Counted from the first letter of the stretch, positions 53,670 to 63,461 are shown. The stretch is DNA of 64,000 bases from Oxalobacteraceae bacterium (GCA_027490465.1 JAIXXZ010000074.1:36065-100064), one strand, 5' to 3'. The notes: a model not told the origin generated them from the sequence alone. A program made the numbers and translations.

Positions 53670-54116
53670 TCTGAAGGTTCGTACTGCCGGGGCCTCATTT
53701 TTACATGCTGTGGCGTCCTTCCCGCCGAATGCAGAGATCTTTTTGCCCGCCAGCGTGTGCCAGGGCACTTTTTCTTGAAAGGCCCACCCTGTGCAGACCC
53801 GGTGTCACGAACAAGGGATTGTTGCATGCAAAGACGGTATCTCTCACCAGCGACGTCCGGCTGGGGCACTCAGGCCGCCGGATTTTTTGATACGCAGCTG
53901 CGCTATTTGTAGTGGGTACCCACTTCTTTAAGAAATCTGATTTAGTCATCAATTACGGTGTTGGCTATGTGCTTTTTCAGTCCTGTCGACCGTCCTTGTT
54001 GCGTTTTTTCATCATCGCCTTGTGTCCTCTGGCGTCAGGCGTCTTGCTGCGCCGGGTTTTAAAAATTAGCCTGTTGCTACTTTAAAAACACAACCGATGG
54101 CACGAGGAGACGTGAA
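53670..54116. other. Long intergenic region upstream of the type I secretion genes
   Basis: 447 bp without a supported gene. Short frames exist on both strands but look random. It holds a 14-bp perfect palindrome at 53911 and, at its end, the ribosome site GAGGAG before the TTG start at 54117. An A/T-rich stretch near 54055-54090 (TTTTAAAAATTAGCC, CTTTAAAAACAC) may be promoter DNA. Confidence 0.5.
53911..53924. promoter_or_regulatory. 14-bp perfect palindrome, candidate operator
   Basis: AGTGGGTACCCACT reads the same on both strands. It lies 193 bases before the first gene of the secretion cluster. Perfect palindromes of this length are rare by chance, but the binding protein, if any, is unknown. 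Confidence 0.4.
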
Positions 54117-54536
54117 TTGACCCAAGATTTTTCCACCACGGCAGAAACCCTGCCGACAGGCACGCAAGGCGCGGCCGGCCCCGGCAAAACAGTTCAGATT
54201 GCGCTGCGCCTGCAGCCTGTCGAGCGTTCCGACCGCGCAATCGTCGCCAATGTCAGCACTGCTCGTCTGAACTCGTCGATGGTTTTCCTCGATTTCGGTT
54301 TTATCGAGCCACAGGCAATGGATGGCCTCACACGTGCAGTGCGTTCCGGCAGTACGTCAGATGGAAAGCTTGACGGCCGTCTTGAGTGTCGCATCGCGAT
54401 GAGCGTCGGTGATGCATCCCAGTTGTTGCAACAACTGCAGCGGCTGATGACTGCCCGGTCAGCGCCTCAGCACAGTTTTGCAGCGACCGACACACCGGAA
54501 TCCTTTTCGCTGGACAGCTCGCCCGGTCTTCAATAA
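54117..54536 (+). CDS. Small protein, DUF3467-like, first gene of the type I secretion cluster
   Basis: The 139-residue protein has no signal peptide. After a low-complexity N-terminus (to about residue 20), the core ANVSTARLNSSMVFLDFGFI and the end RIAMSVGDASQLLQQLQRLM recall DUF3467 proteins, where a VxLDFG strand is followed by a helix pattern of this kind; the likeness is moderate. The start is TTG 54117, with AGGAG about seven bases upstream. It lies 41 bp before the ABC exporter gene and could be the secreted substrate, a chaperone, or neither. Confidence 0.65.
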   Translation: MTQDFSTTAETLPTGTQGAAGPGKTVQIALRLQPVERSDRAIVANVSTARLNSSMVFLDFGFIEPQAMDGLTRAVRSGSTSDGKLDGRLECRIAMSVGDASQLLQQLQRLMTARSAPQHSFAATDTPESFSLDSSPGLQ

Positions 54537-54577
54537 CGCGCAGTGCCGTTGACTCAGCGCTGCTTGTTTTTGCCATC

Positions 54578-56353
54578 ATGATCTCACCGCATCTAGGGCT
54601 TGCGTCGGGTGCGCCGGGTGTTCCTGTGCCACCGCTACCGCCTGTGCTGCAGGCCATTGCGCGAGCTTCGCGCTCTGCGGTGTTTTCGGCGGCACTGTTT
54701 AGCCTGTTTCTCAATGTGCTGATGCTGGTGCCTTCGCTCTACATGCTGCAGGTTTACGACCGCGTGCTTTCTACCGGCAGCGTACCGACACTGGTGGTGC
54801 TGACGGCCATTACCGTGTTTCTGTTCGTGGTGTTCGGTGCGCTGGAGTGGGTACGTTCTCAAATCATGATCGTGGCCAGCGTTCGTTTTGATGCCATGCT
54901 GGGTCCGGCGGTCCATGACGCGATTTTTGCACGTGCGATGGCCAGTGCCGGCCGGCACGCCAGTGCGCAGCCGCTGGACGATATTGATCGCGTGCGTCAA
55001 TTCGTCACCGGTATCGGTCTGTTTGCACTGCTGGATGCGCCCTGGGTCCCGCTGTATGTGGGTTTGATGTTCCTGTTTCACTGGTGGATGGGCGTTGCTG
55101 CTGTCGTGTCGATTATGGTGTTGGCTGTTCTGACGGTCTGGAATGAGCTGGCGACCCGGCACTTGCTGCAGGAATCCAATCGCGCCAGTCAGGCTGCAAA
55201 TCAGCAGACGAATCTGCACCTTCGTCATGCCGAAGTCATCACTGCGATGGGCATGTTGCCCCGTTTGCGTCAGCGCTGGCAGGGCGAACGTGCACATGCG
55301 CTGGATGCTCAGCATCAGGCTAGCGAGCGTGCTGGCTTTATCGGTGCGCTCTCGAAAACTTACCGCCTGACGTCGCAATCGCTGATTTTGGGATTGGGGG
55401 CTTACCTTGCTCTGCGGCGTGAAATTTCTCCGGGTATGGTCATCGCTGGATCTATTTTGCTCGGACGCGCACTGGCACCGATTGACCAGCTGATCGGCAG
55501 CTGGCGCAGCCTCGATACTGCTCGCGGCGGTTATCGACGTTTACGCGAACTGTTGGGTGCACATGTGCCACAGGCCGAGCGGATGGCACTGCCGCCGGTT
55601 CGCGGTGAGTACCGGATCGATAAATTGTTTGTTACGCCGGCCGGTGCGGTGGCGCCGATCATCAAAGATTTCTCCTTGTACATTCCCGCAGGAACGCAGG
55701 TTGGGGTCATTGGACCCAGTGCCGCTGGCAAATCCACGCTCGTGCGCGCACTGCTCGGCCTGCAAGCGCCCACGGGCGGCGCACTGCGTCTTGATGGCGC
55801 GGAGCTTACTCAGTACGAACGCAGCGCGCTGGGTGATGCGATGGGTTATCTGCCTCAGGATGTAGAGCTCCTGGAGGGCACGCTGGCCGAGAACATTGCG
55901 CGTTTTGGTGAAGTCAATGCGGATGAGGTAGTCCGAGCGGCTCGGCTGGCCGGTGTTCACGAGATGATTCTCGCGCTACCTGAAGGTTACGAGACACGGC
56001 TTGATGGCAATCGAACACTCTCCGCGGGACAGCGGCAGCGTGTTGCTCTGGCGAGAGCTGTCTATGGCGAGCCGGCGGTTGTGATTCTGGATGAGCCCAA
56101 TTCCAATCTCGACGAAGCGGGTAATGCAGCGCTCGACAGAGCACTCGCTGCATTACGTAGCACGGGCGCAACCGTGATCATCGTGACCCACCGCAGCCGA
56201 GTGCTCGAGCAGCTCGATACCGTGCTGCTGCTGATCGATGGCAAGCTGTCGCACTACGGTCGACCCGAAGAAGTTGCCGCTGTCCTAAGGCAGCGTGGCA
56301 CGGTCCAGCCTTCTGCCTCAGCCGGCGTCACATCACGGAAAGTCGCCGCATGA
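54578..56353 (+). CDS. Type I secretion ABC transporter (PrtD/HlyB family)
   Basis: This is the inner-membrane engine of a type I secretion system. The 591-residue protein has six hydrophobic segments in the first 310 residues (FSLFLNVLMLVPSLYMLQVY is characteristic of the PrtD family) and no C39 peptidase domain. The ATPase domain has Walker A GPSAAGKSTLVRAL near 378-391, a signature with alanine (LSAGQRQRVALARA, near 481-494), and Walker B VVILDEPNSNLDEAG. It overlaps the next gene by four bases. The substrate is probably an RTX-type or C-terminal-signal protein encoded elsewhere. Confidence 0.93.
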   Translation: MISPHLGLASGAPGVPVPPLPPVLQAIARASRSAVFSAALFSLFLNVLMLVPSLYMLQVYDRVLSTGSVPTLVVLTAITVFLFVVFGALEWVRSQIMIVASVRFDAMLGPAVHDAIFARAMASAGRHASAQPLDDIDRVRQFVTGIGLFALLDAPWVPLYVGLMFLFHWWMGVAAVVSIMVLAVLTVWNELATRHLLQESNRASQAANQQTNLHLRHAEVITAMGMLPRLRQRWQGERAHALDAQHQASERAGFIGALSKTYRLTSQSLILGLGAYLALRREISPGMVIAGSILLGRALAPIDQLIGSWRSLDTARGGYRRLRELLGAHVPQAERMALPPVRGEYRIDKLFVTPAGAVAPIIKDFSLYIPAGTQVGVIGPSAAGKSTLVRALLGLQAPTGGALRLDGAELTQYERSALGDAMGYLPQDVELLEGTLAENIARFGEVNADEVVRAARLAGVHEMILALPEGYETRLDGNRTLSAGQRQRVALARAVYGEPAVVILDEPNSNLDEAGNAALDRALAALRSTGATVIIVTHRSRVLEQLDTVLLLIDGKLSHYGRPEEVAAVLRQRGTVQPSASAGVTSRKVAA

Positions 56354-57726
56354 ATGCGCCAGAAAAGCCGAATGTCTTTCGTGCCTCGGAGAGCGTACCT
56401 ATCGATGATCCGATGCGGATCCTGCAGCACGGGCGCCAGGAGCGCTGGCTGAAAACACTGGGGCTGAGTGTTGTGCTCGCACTCTTTGCAGGTCTGGGCA
56501 CGTGGGCAGCGCATGCGCCCCTGACAAGTGCCGTGATTGGCGCCGGTGTCATCGTCGTCGAAAACTACCGCAAGGCCGTCGGTCATTTGGATGGCGGTAT
56601 TGTGCGTGAAGTACGGGTGCGCGATGGACAGGAGGTCAGAAAGGGCGAGCGATTGATTGCTCTGGAGGACGTTCAGGTGCGCGCTCAGCTGGAGCAAGTG
56701 CGTGGGCAGTTGCTGTTGGCGATGGCGCGCGAGGCCCGCTTGATTGCGCAGCGTGATGGCATGCCAAAGGTCGTGTATCCGGCGCCACTGCAGGCGCTGG
56801 CTCGTGATCCTCGTGCTCGTGAGGCGATGCTTGTGCAGGACCAGACTTTTCGTGCTCGGCGTCTGGCACAGAAGGGTGAACTGATGCTGCAGGAGCGACA
56901 GATTGCGCAGCTCAGAGAAAAGGGTGCGAGCTTGCTCGAGCAGCGCTTGATGCGGGAGCGTCTGGTCTCATCCTTCGAAAAAGAGCGGCATGATTTTGAG
57001 GTACTCGCCAGCGAAGGGTATGTGGAGCGCCAGCGCGTGCGCGAGATGGAGCGCAGCATCGCACTCCATGATGGGCAGCGTGCGGCGCTGATCAACGATA
57101 TCGCTTCCAACGAAGCCGAGATCAGCGGCATCCAGATCAAAATGCTGCAGCTCGAAAAAGATCTTCAGCGCGAGGTGGCTAGAGAGTTGGCCAAAGTGCA
57201 GTCGGAAATTTTCCCGCTGCGCGAGCGTCTGCGCGGGTTGGAGGACGCTGTACAACGTACCGTCATCACTGCGCCGGAAGATGGAAAAGTGCTCGCGCTC
57301 TCAGTGCATGCGCCCGGCGAGGTGGTACGTCCCGGCACGCACCTGCTGGACATCGTACCGGCTGAGCAAAGTCTGATCGTGGAAGCCCGTCTGTCACCCC
57401 AAGATGTCGATCAGGTGCGAGTTGGGCAGATGGCTGAAGTGCGCTTCAGCGCATTTCGCCAGCGCGATATGCCCAAGGTGGAGGGTCAACTTGTCACCTT
57501 GTCGGCTGATCGACTGGTCGACGAGGTCAATGGCGCGCAGCAACCGTACTACCTGGCCCGCATTCGCGTGACGGAAAAAGGGATGTCGGATCTTGCGAAG
57601 CTCAAGCTTGAACTTGTGCCTGGCATGCCCGCTGATGTGCTCGTCACGACGGGGCAGCGTACCTTGTGGCATTACCTGACTGCACCGCTGTCGGATCTGA
57701 TGGTGCGTTCCTTGAGGGAGGAGTGA
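56350..57726 (+). CDS. Type I secretion membrane fusion protein (HlyD family)
   Basis: The 458-residue adaptor bridges the ABC exporter and the outer-membrane channel. It has one membrane segment (about 37-56, LGLSVVLALFAGLGTWAA), a lipoyl half (GGIVREVRVRDGQEVRKGER), and a long coiled coil rich in Gln/Glu/Arg (about 100-300). The second lipoyl half and the beta-barrel follow (VITAPEDGKVLALSVHAPGE, and VEARLSPQDVDQVRVGQMAE). It overlaps the ABC gene by four bases, and the TolC-like gene starts right after its stop. Confidence 0.93.
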   Translation: MNAPEKPNVFRASESVPIDDPMRILQHGRQERWLKTLGLSVVLALFAGLGTWAAHAPLTSAVIGAGVIVVENYRKAVGHLDGGIVREVRVRDGQEVRKGERLIALEDVQVRAQLEQVRGQLLLAMAREARLIAQRDGMPKVVYPAPLQALARDPRAREAMLVQDQTFRARRLAQKGELMLQERQIAQLREKGASLLEQRLMRERLVSSFEKERHDFEVLASEGYVERQRVREMERSIALHDGQRAALINDIASNEAEISGIQIKMLQLEKDLQREVARELAKVQSEIFPLRERLRGLEDAVQRTVITAPEDGKVLALSVHAPGEVVRPGTHLLDIVPAEQSLIVEARLSPQDVDQVRVGQMAEVRFSAFRQRDMPKVEGQLVTLSADRLVDEVNGAQQPYYLARIRVTEKGMSDLAKLKLELVPGMPADVLVTTGQRTLWHYLTAPLSDLMVRSLREE

Positions 57727-59046
57727 ATGTACCCACTCTCTGGTATCTGCCTGATCAGAGCGATGTTACTGACCAGCGTGCTTTGGTCGGGGCCTGCTGT
57801 ATCGGCGGATTTGCTTGGTTTGTACCGATCAGCTGCCAGCGATAACCCCTCCCTGAAAGTACGTTCGCTCACGACCGCGCGAACGCAGGCGGAAGCCCGT
57901 GTCGCCGAGAGCCGTCTCTATCCGCAAATTTCCCTGCAGAGCTCTTATTCGCATAATGATTACCAGGCCTCAGGCACGGGTATGAGCTTTAACGGCCAGC
58001 GCACCACCCTGATAGTGCGTCAGCCGTTGGTGGATATCGCTTCGCGTCATCGACACGATGCTGCGCAGGTAGCAATTGGCCAGGCCGAGAGTGAGGCCCA
58101 GCAAGCGCGAGGCGAGTTGTTTGCGCAACTCGCCGATCAGTATCTGGCATTGCTGGAGTCGTTTGATGAGATTCGGCGCTTGAAGGCAGAGAAAGAAGCC
58201 GCGACGCGCAATGTCGATCGCTTGCAAGCAATGCGCGCTCGCGAGATGGCGCGAGTAAATGATCTGGCTGAAGCAATCGCATGGACGCAGCAACTCGCGA
58301 TTCAGGAAATCGATGCAATGAACAAGGAAGCAGCCGCTCGCGTGTGGCTGCGAGAGATCGCAGGCATTGATCCAGGTGTGCTGCCCGTCATGACCCGCCA
58401 GAGTTTCCCGGCCGTGTCGGAGTCCGAGCAGTATTGGGTAAGCAGCGCGCTCGCCGCCCATCCCGGGCTGAGTGCGCGGCGGCAAGGCGTCGAGGCGAAC
58501 CGTCAGTCAGTGGCCGCCGCCCGCGCCGAGCACTTGCCCCAGCTCGTTGCGTTTTACCAGCGCAATGAGACAAATCAGGATATTGATAACTCCCCACGAC
58601 CCAGATTAAGTGTCGACTCGGTGGGTCTTGAATTGAAGATTCCGCTCTATGAGGGTGGGCGCACCAGCGCTGCAGAGAGGGTCGCGCAGCGTCAGCTGGA
58701 TATCGCGAACGAGCAGCTTGAGGGGATCACGCGTCAGGTAGAGCGCGAGGTTCGGCTCGCTTTCGCCAGCGCAGTGGCCAACCGTGCGCGCATTGATGCC
58801 TCCGATGCTCAAGTGGATGCACTGGTGCAGACCGTGAAAGCACAGGAGCGAGGCTATGAATTGGGGGTGGTGACGGTGGTGCAGGTACTGGATGCACGCC
58901 GGCGTCTTCTGCGTGCGCGCAGTGATCAATCGCGCGCACGTTACAACTACCTGCGTGACCTGATCGCCTTGCGCATCCGCGGCGGCGTACTGACCGAAGC
59001 CGATGTCGCCGAATTCAATCGATGGTTTGGACCGCAGCCTTCTTGA
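57727..59046 (+). CDS. Type I secretion outer-membrane channel (TolC family)
   Basis: The 439-residue protein completes the three-part exporter. It starts with a signal peptide (MYPLSGICLIRAMLLTSVLW, cleavage near AVSA-DLL), then shows the internally repeated TolC pattern: LYPQISLQSSYSHNDY with TLIVRQPLVD in the first half, LPQLVAFYQRN with LELKIPLYEGGRTSA in the second. It starts directly after the HlyD-family stop (TGAATG). Convergent with the next minus-strand gene. Confidence 0.93.
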   Translation: MYPLSGICLIRAMLLTSVLWSGPAVSADLLGLYRSAASDNPSLKVRSLTTARTQAEARVAESRLYPQISLQSSYSHNDYQASGTGMSFNGQRTTLIVRQPLVDIASRHRHDAAQVAIGQAESEAQQARGELFAQLADQYLALLESFDEIRRLKAEKEAATRNVDRLQAMRAREMARVNDLAEAIAWTQQLAIQEIDAMNKEAAARVWLREIAGIDPGVLPVMTRQSFPAVSESEQYWVSSALAAHPGLSARRQGVEANRQSVAAARAEHLPQLVAFYQRNETNQDIDNSPRPRLSVDSVGLELKIPLYEGGRTSAAERVAQRQLDIANEQLEGITRQVEREVRLAFASAVANRARIDASDAQVDALVQTVKAQERGYELGVVTVVQVLDARRRLLRARSDQSRARYNYLRDLIALRIRGGVLTEADVAEFNRWFGPQPS

Positions 59047-59119
59047 ATGGTTCGATTAGTCCGAACCATGTCTGCGGGTTTTGTGTGAGCTCAAAAAATA
59101 TTCTGGTTGTATCGCTCGA

Positions 59120-59503
59120 TTATTCGCAGACATGATTGAAGAGCTGCTCTGCGCGAGAGCCCGGCCCGGCTTCGGTAAATGCCATGGCGCCCGCTTCCTC
59201 CGACACTGGCTTGCCGATGCCCATGCCCTGTGCATGTCTTGAAGTGCCCAGCACTCGCCATTTGCGCGCGCGACAGTGATACTCGACTGCATAAAGTACT
59301 GATTGATAAGACTTGCCAGCGGGGTCTGTGCCTGCGCGTTTCAGATCATGCAGGTCCCAGACAAAGGCGGTATCGCCCATCTTTCGGGTACGCAGGCTGT
59401 CGTAGTACATCAGGCTCTCATCGCTCTCTGCATAGCGAACCCATTGCTGAGCCATCGCGGGAGCTGTGCAGCAAAGGAGCAGGACGGTCAGGAAGGATTT
59501 CAT
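59120..59503 (-). CDS. Small secreted protein, surface-adhesin-E-like
   Basis: This 127-residue exported protein has a signal peptide (MKSFLTVLLLCCTAPAMAQQ). The core WVRYAESDESLMYYDSLRTR, with FVWDLHDLKRAG and AVEYHCRARKWRVLG, is typical of the widespread family resembling Haemophilus surface-adhesin protein E. Two cysteines (HCRAR, NHVCE) could form a disulfide. Start ATG 59503; four further codons are open upstream. The role is unknown; such proteins are common in betaproteobacteria. Confidence 0.78.
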   Translation of the reverse strand: MKSFLTVLLLCCTAPAMAQQWVRYAESDESLMYYDSLRTRKMGDTAFVWDLHDLKRAGTDPAGKSYQSVLYAVEYHCRARKWRVLGTSRHAQGMGIGKPVSEEAGAMAFTEAGPGSRAEQLFNHVCE

Positions 59504-59568
59504 GGTGGCGATCATTCGGGGAAAAAGGCAGGTTCACAGCATTGTATGATGCGCTATCAATTTTCCGG

Positions 59569-59913
59569 ATGAATCAGATGAATTTTGCCATCTTGCTGAC
59601 CTTGTTAACGGGCCTCTTCTTGCCGCTGGCCGCGCTATCGGCAGATATTCAATACGATTGCGAGGGCAAGCGGCGCTTCGAGCACCGTGGCGCACCGTCA
59701 ACGGTGCCGGCGGATGCCCGGCATCGCTACGAGCTAACAGGTCTGAAGATGGAAGGTCTGAACTGCAAGCTGAGCGATGAACTGATCAGCTGCATGGGTC
59801 TGACGCCAGAGAGCGCGATGCGCAAGGTGGTCATCGATCGTGCCGCTGTCACCGTCAGCGATACACTCGAGATGCCGACCTCATCGTTGATTTTCGAAGG
59901 TCGCTGCAAGTAA
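59569..59913 (+). CDS. Small exported protein of unknown function
   Basis: This 114-residue protein has a signal peptide (MNQMNFAILLTLLTGLFLPL, cleavage near ALSA). A short domain follows, DIQYDCEGKRRFEHRGAPST, later LKMEGLNCKLSDELISCMGL, ending SSLIFEGRCK, with four cysteines. No family recognised. ATG 59569 or ATG 59578. It lies eight bases before the FAD oxidoreductase, possibly co-transcribed. Confidence 0.68.
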   Translation: MNQMNFAILLTLLTGLFLPLAALSADIQYDCEGKRRFEHRGAPSTVPADARHRYELTGLKMEGLNCKLSDELISCMGLTPESAMRKVVIDRAAVTVSDTLEMPTSSLIFEGRCK

Positions 59914-59921
59914 ATTATCGC

Positions 59922-61010
59922 TTGGATCACTTGTCTTCTTCATCCATCGTCATCATCGGTGCCGGCATCGCCGGCGCTAGTATTGCTCGCCAGTTTGCCA
60001 GTAGAGGCAGGGCAGTCACGGTGCTGGAGCGTGAGCAGCCTGCCTCGGGCGGATCAGGCAATCCGGTCGCGGTGGTGCGCCCCGAGCCCGGCGGTGCCGA
60101 TAACCCGATTGCCGAATTTTCTGCTGCCGGTGTGCATTGGCTGCAGGATTGGCTGGCCCGGCATGGTGCCTCAGTACCACATGCATTTTGTGGCGCATTT
60201 CGCATGACGCGCGATGAGCGGCGTCACGACAAGCTGCTCGCTTATGCAGAGACGCGTTCGCACAATGAGATCGCTGAATTCAGTGGCGCGGCAGCAGCGC
60301 AGTTATGCGGACAGACGCCCGCTGGATCGGGATTTTTCTTGCCACAGGCGGGATGGCTGGCGCCTGTCGCACTCGTTCATGCCATGCTCGATCATCCACT
60401 GATTCATGTGCATACGCGCGCTGAGGCCACACGTCTTGATCAGCATCCCGACGGTTCATGGCAGCTGAACCTGTCGGATGGCGAAATTTTGTCTGCCGCT
60501 CAGGTTGTCATGGCGACCGCCTATGCAACGCAACTGAGCCCGGTGCCGTTGGCAGTTGACCGCGCCCGTGGCCAATTGTCCGTTGTACCCGAACAAGCGG
60601 ATCAGGCGATTCATGTGATTGTTTGCCGCGATGGCTACATCACGCCAGCCATCAACGGGGTACATACGATAGGCGCGACGATTCAATATGACGACGAGGA
60701 TGCGTCTGCTCGCAGATCAGATGATCTGGAAAATTTCCAGCGCTTGCAGCGCTTGCTACCCGGTTTTGCCAAGGATCCTGGCGTCGTACGCAGTGGTCGC
60801 GTCGCCTGGCGCGCGACGACGCGAGACAGACTGCCGCTGGTGGGCAAGATCGCCGAAGGTTTGTCTGTGAGCGTGGGACATGGTTCGCGTGGCATAGCCT
60901 GCGCGCCGCTTTGCGCTGAATTACTGGTTGCAGACCTGTGCGGCGAGCCCTTGCCAATAGCGCGTGACTGGCTGACGCGGCTGGATCCTTTGCGTTTTGG
61001 TCCGCGTTGA
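59922..61010 (+). CDS. FAD-dependent oxidoreductase, MnmC C-terminal domain-like
   Basis: The 362-residue DAO-type flavoprotein has the FAD motif IVIIGAGIAGASIARQFASR (residues 9-28). It follows the pattern of the C-terminal half of MnmC (cmnm5U to nm5U step in tRNA wobble modification): ASGGSGNPVAVVRPEPGG, FLPQAGWLAPVALV, and near the end VGHGSRGIACAPL. The N-terminal methyltransferase half of MnmC is absent, so it may work with a separate enzyme or be a stand-alone MnmC(o). The start is TTG 59922 (MDHLSSSSI); TTG 59931 is also possible. Convergent with trpC. Confidence 0.8.
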   Translation: MDHLSSSSIVIIGAGIAGASIARQFASRGRAVTVLEREQPASGGSGNPVAVVRPEPGGADNPIAEFSAAGVHWLQDWLARHGASVPHAFCGAFRMTRDERRHDKLLAYAETRSHNEIAEFSGAAAAQLCGQTPAGSGFFLPQAGWLAPVALVHAMLDHPLIHVHTRAEATRLDQHPDGSWQLNLSDGEILSAAQVVMATAYATQLSPVPLAVDRARGQLSVVPEQADQAIHVIVCRDGYITPAINGVHTIGATIQYDDEDASARRSDDLENFQRLQRLLPGFAKDPGVVRSGRVAWRATTRDRLPLVGKIAEGLSVSVGHGSRGIACAPLCAELLVADLCGEPLPIARDWLTRLDPLRFGPR

Positions 61011-61016
61011 CCCTGC

Positions 61017-61817
61017 TTAGTTGAACAGGCGGGCCAGCTCGATACCGGGCTCTGAAGCACGCATGAACGCTTCACCGACCAAAAAGGCGTGAACGTCGGC
61101 ATCACGCATGCGTTTGACATCATCCGGTGCGAGGATGCCGGATTCGGTGATGACCATTTTGTCGGGCGAGATACGCGGCAAGAGATTGATAGTGGTCTCG
61201 AGACTGGTTTCGAAGGTGCGCAGATTACGGTTGTTAATGCCCAGCATAGCTGTTTTGAGTTTGAGTGCAGCAGACAGCTCATCTGCATCGTGGACCTCGA
61301 CCAGCACGCCCATGCCCAGTTCATGCGCGCAGGCTTCAAGTTCGGCCATCAGCCCGTGATCGAGCGCGGCCACAATCAGCAGTACGCAATCCGCACCCCA
61401 GGAACGTGCCTGATAAATCTGATACGGATCAATGATGAAGTCTTTGCGCAAGGCCGGAATCGCGCAGGCAGCACGTGCCTGCTGCAGATATTCCGGTGCG
61501 CCCTGAAAAAAATGAATATCGGTGAGCACAGACAGGCAGGCCGCGCCGTGCTGCGCATAGCTTTGCGCGATCTCGGCGGGTTGAAAATCTTCTCGCAACA
61601 CACCTTTGGAGGGTGATGCCTTTTTAATCTCCGCAATCACCGCTGCTTTACCAGCAGCGATCTTGTTGCGCAGACTGGCTTGGAAGCCGCGAATCTGTGC
61701 GCGCGAGGCCTGGTCGGATTCCACATCCCGGCGCAGGCTGGCCAGATCCTGATGTTTTTTTGCGGCGGCGACTTCGTCGGCTTTTACATCAAGAATTTTA
61801 TTCAGAATATCGGACAT
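61017..61817 (-). CDS. trpC: TrpC, indole-3-glycerol-phosphate synthase
   Basis: TrpC closes the indole ring. The 266-residue TIM barrel is the monofunctional form, without the TrpF domain fused in enterobacteria. Key residues appear in [20 protein letters not shown] (catalytic Glu/Lys), [30 protein letters not shown] and [13 protein letters not shown]. It lies 30 bp after trpD. It ends six bases from the convergent FAD gene. Confidence 0.97.
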   Translation of the reverse strand: MSDILNKILDVKADEVAAAKKHQDLASLRRDVESDQASRAQIRGFQASLRNKIAAGKAAVIAEIKKASPSKGVLREDFQPAEIAQSYAQHGAACLSVLTDIHFFQGAPEYLQQARAACAIPALRKDFIIDPYQIYQARSWGADCVLLIVAALDHGLMAELEACAHELGMGVLVEVHDADELSAALKLKTAMLGINNRNLRTFETSLETTINLLPRISPDKMVITESGILAPDDVKRMRDADVHAFLVGEAFMRASEPGIELARLFN

Positions 61818-61847
61818 GGTGATTGTGCGTATTATTTTTCGATAGCT

Positions 61848-62882
61848 TTATGAAGCACTCAGTTTTTGCGTGAACTGCGCGAATTGTTCCAGTTTTGCGC
61901 GCGCAGCCCCGGAGGCTAATGTCTCTCTCGCGAGCGTCACGCCAACCGCGATACTGCTGACTTGACCGGCTGCATAGAGCGCTGCACCCGCATTGAGCAT
62001 CACAATATCGCGCGCCGGGCCTGCGCGGTTTTCTAGCGCTTCAAGAATTTTTTCTTTGGATTCTGCGGCGCCGGCGACTTGCAGATGTCGACCGGAGGTC
62101 ATTTGCAAACCGAAGTCTTCCGGATGGATATCGTATTCACGAATTTCCCCGTTGACCAGTTCGCCCACCATGGTCGCCGCACCCAGCGAAATCTCATCCA
62201 TGTTGTCGCGCGCCCAGACCACGAGCGCATGTTGTGCGCCGAGTCGTTGCAGCACCCGCACCTGAATGCCGACCAGATCCGGATGAAACACACCCATCAT
62301 GATGTTGGGTGCGCCTGCGGGATTGGTCAGCGGTCCGAGGATATTAAAAATAGTGCGCACGCCCAGCTCTTTGCGAACCGGGGCAGCATGCTTCATCGCG
62401 GCATGATGATTGGGCGCAAACATGAAACCGATACCGGTTTCGTCGATCGAGGCTGCAACCTGTTGCGGCGACAGGTTGATATTGACGCCGAGTGCTTCTA
62501 GCGCATCCGCGCTGCCGGATGAGGAGGAGACACTGCGTCCGCCATGTTTGGCGACGCGCGCACCGGCTGCGGCTACCACGAACATCGTCGCGGTCGAAAT
62601 ATTGAACGTGTTTGCGCCGTCGCCACCGGTACCGACGATGTCGACCAATTTGTCAGGGTCGGCGACTTCGACCTTGGCAGCGAACTCGCGCATCACCTGT
62701 GCTGCTGCGGCGATTTCACCAATCGACTCCTTTTTCACGCGCAGTCCCATGGTGAGGGCGGCGATCATGACGGGGGACATTTCGCCACCCATGATCTGGC
62801 GGAACAGCGCCAGCATTTCATCATGGAAGATTTCGCGGTGTTCAATGATGCGCAGAAGCGCTTGTTGCGGTGTGAGTGTCAT
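61848..62882 (-). CDS. trpD: TrpD, anthranilate phosphoribosyltransferase
   Basis: TrpD couples anthranilate to PRPP. The 344-residue protein has the PRPP loop [20 protein letters not shown], the glycine-rich [20 protein letters not shown], and [19 protein letters not shown]. It is not fused to the amidotransferase. ATG 62882 is 14 bases after the trpG stop. Confidence 0.97.
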   Translation of the reverse strand: MTLTPQQALLRIIEHREIFHDEMLALFRQIMGGEMSPVMIAALTMGLRVKKESIGEIAAAAQVMREFAAKVEVADPDKLVDIVGTGGDGANTFNISTATMFVVAAAGARVAKHGGRSVSSSSGSADALEALGVNINLSPQQVAASIDETGIGFMFAPNHHAAMKHAAPVRKELGVRTIFNILGPLTNPAGAPNIMMGVFHPDLVGIQVRVLQRLGAQHALVVWARDNMDEISLGAATMVGELVNGEIREYDIHPEDFGLQMTSGRHLQVAGAAESKEKILEALENRAGPARDIVMLNAGAALYAAGQVSSIAVGVTLARETLASGAARAKLEQFAQFTQKLSAS

Positions 62883-62896
62883 GGGCCGCCTGCGAT

Positions 62897-63460
62897 TCAG
62901 GTAGTGAGGAAGTTTTTCAGGAGCGCGTGTCCGTGTTCGGAAAGTATGGACTCCGGATGAAACTGCACGCCTTCAATGGCAAACTCTTTGTGACGCACCC
63001 CCATGATTTCGCCGTCCGCGGTCCATGCGGTGATCTCAAGGCAATCAGGCAAGGATGCGCGCTCAATCGCTAGCGAGTGGTAGCGAATGATCGTGTAAGG
63101 GCTGGGCAAGTCTTTGAAAACGCCGACGCCCGTGTGGTTGATGGGCGAGGTTTTTCCATGCATGACTTCTTGCGCCCGAATCACTTTACCCCCGAAAGCC
63201 GCACCGATACTCTGGTGACCGAGGCAGACGCCCAGTATCGGCAGCTTGCCAGCGAAATGTTTCAGTACCGGTACAGAGACGCCGGCTTCATGCGGTGTGC
63301 AGGGGCCGGGTGAAATGCAGATGCGCGATGGATTCAGTGCCTCGATTTCATCGAGACTGATTTCGTCGTTGCGGTAAGTGCGTACTTCTTCGCCCAGCTC
63401 GCCAAAATATTGCACGAGGTTGAAGGTAAACGAGTCGTAGTTGTCGATCATCAGTAGCAT
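62897..63460 (-). CDS. trpG: TrpG, anthranilate synthase glutaminase subunit
   Basis: TrpG supplies ammonia to TrpE. The 187-residue class-I amidotransferase starts [20 protein letters not shown], has the nucleophile C79 in [11 protein letters not shown] and the triad histidine in [13 protein letters not shown] lies about eight bases before the ATG. Upstream, the last micro-ORF of the trpE-tail array ends one base before this ATG. In the inferred ancestral state trpE itself ended there, so trpE-trpG coupling would have been direct. Confidence 0.97.
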   Translation of the reverse strand: MLLMIDNYDSFTFNLVQYFGELGEEVRTYRNDEISLDEIEALNPSRICISPGPCTPHEAGVSVPVLKHFAGKLPILGVCLGHQSIGAAFGGKVIRAQEVMHGKTSPINHTGVGVFKDLPSPYTIIRYHSLAIERASLPDCLEITAWTADGEIMGVRHKEFAIEGVQFHPESILSEHGHALLKNFLTT

Positions 63461-63461
63461 G

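Noticed and set aside
53649..53912. 87-residue frame in the gap before the secretion genes
   Set aside because: Starts inside the repeat element, has no ribosome site, and shows no protein-like pattern.
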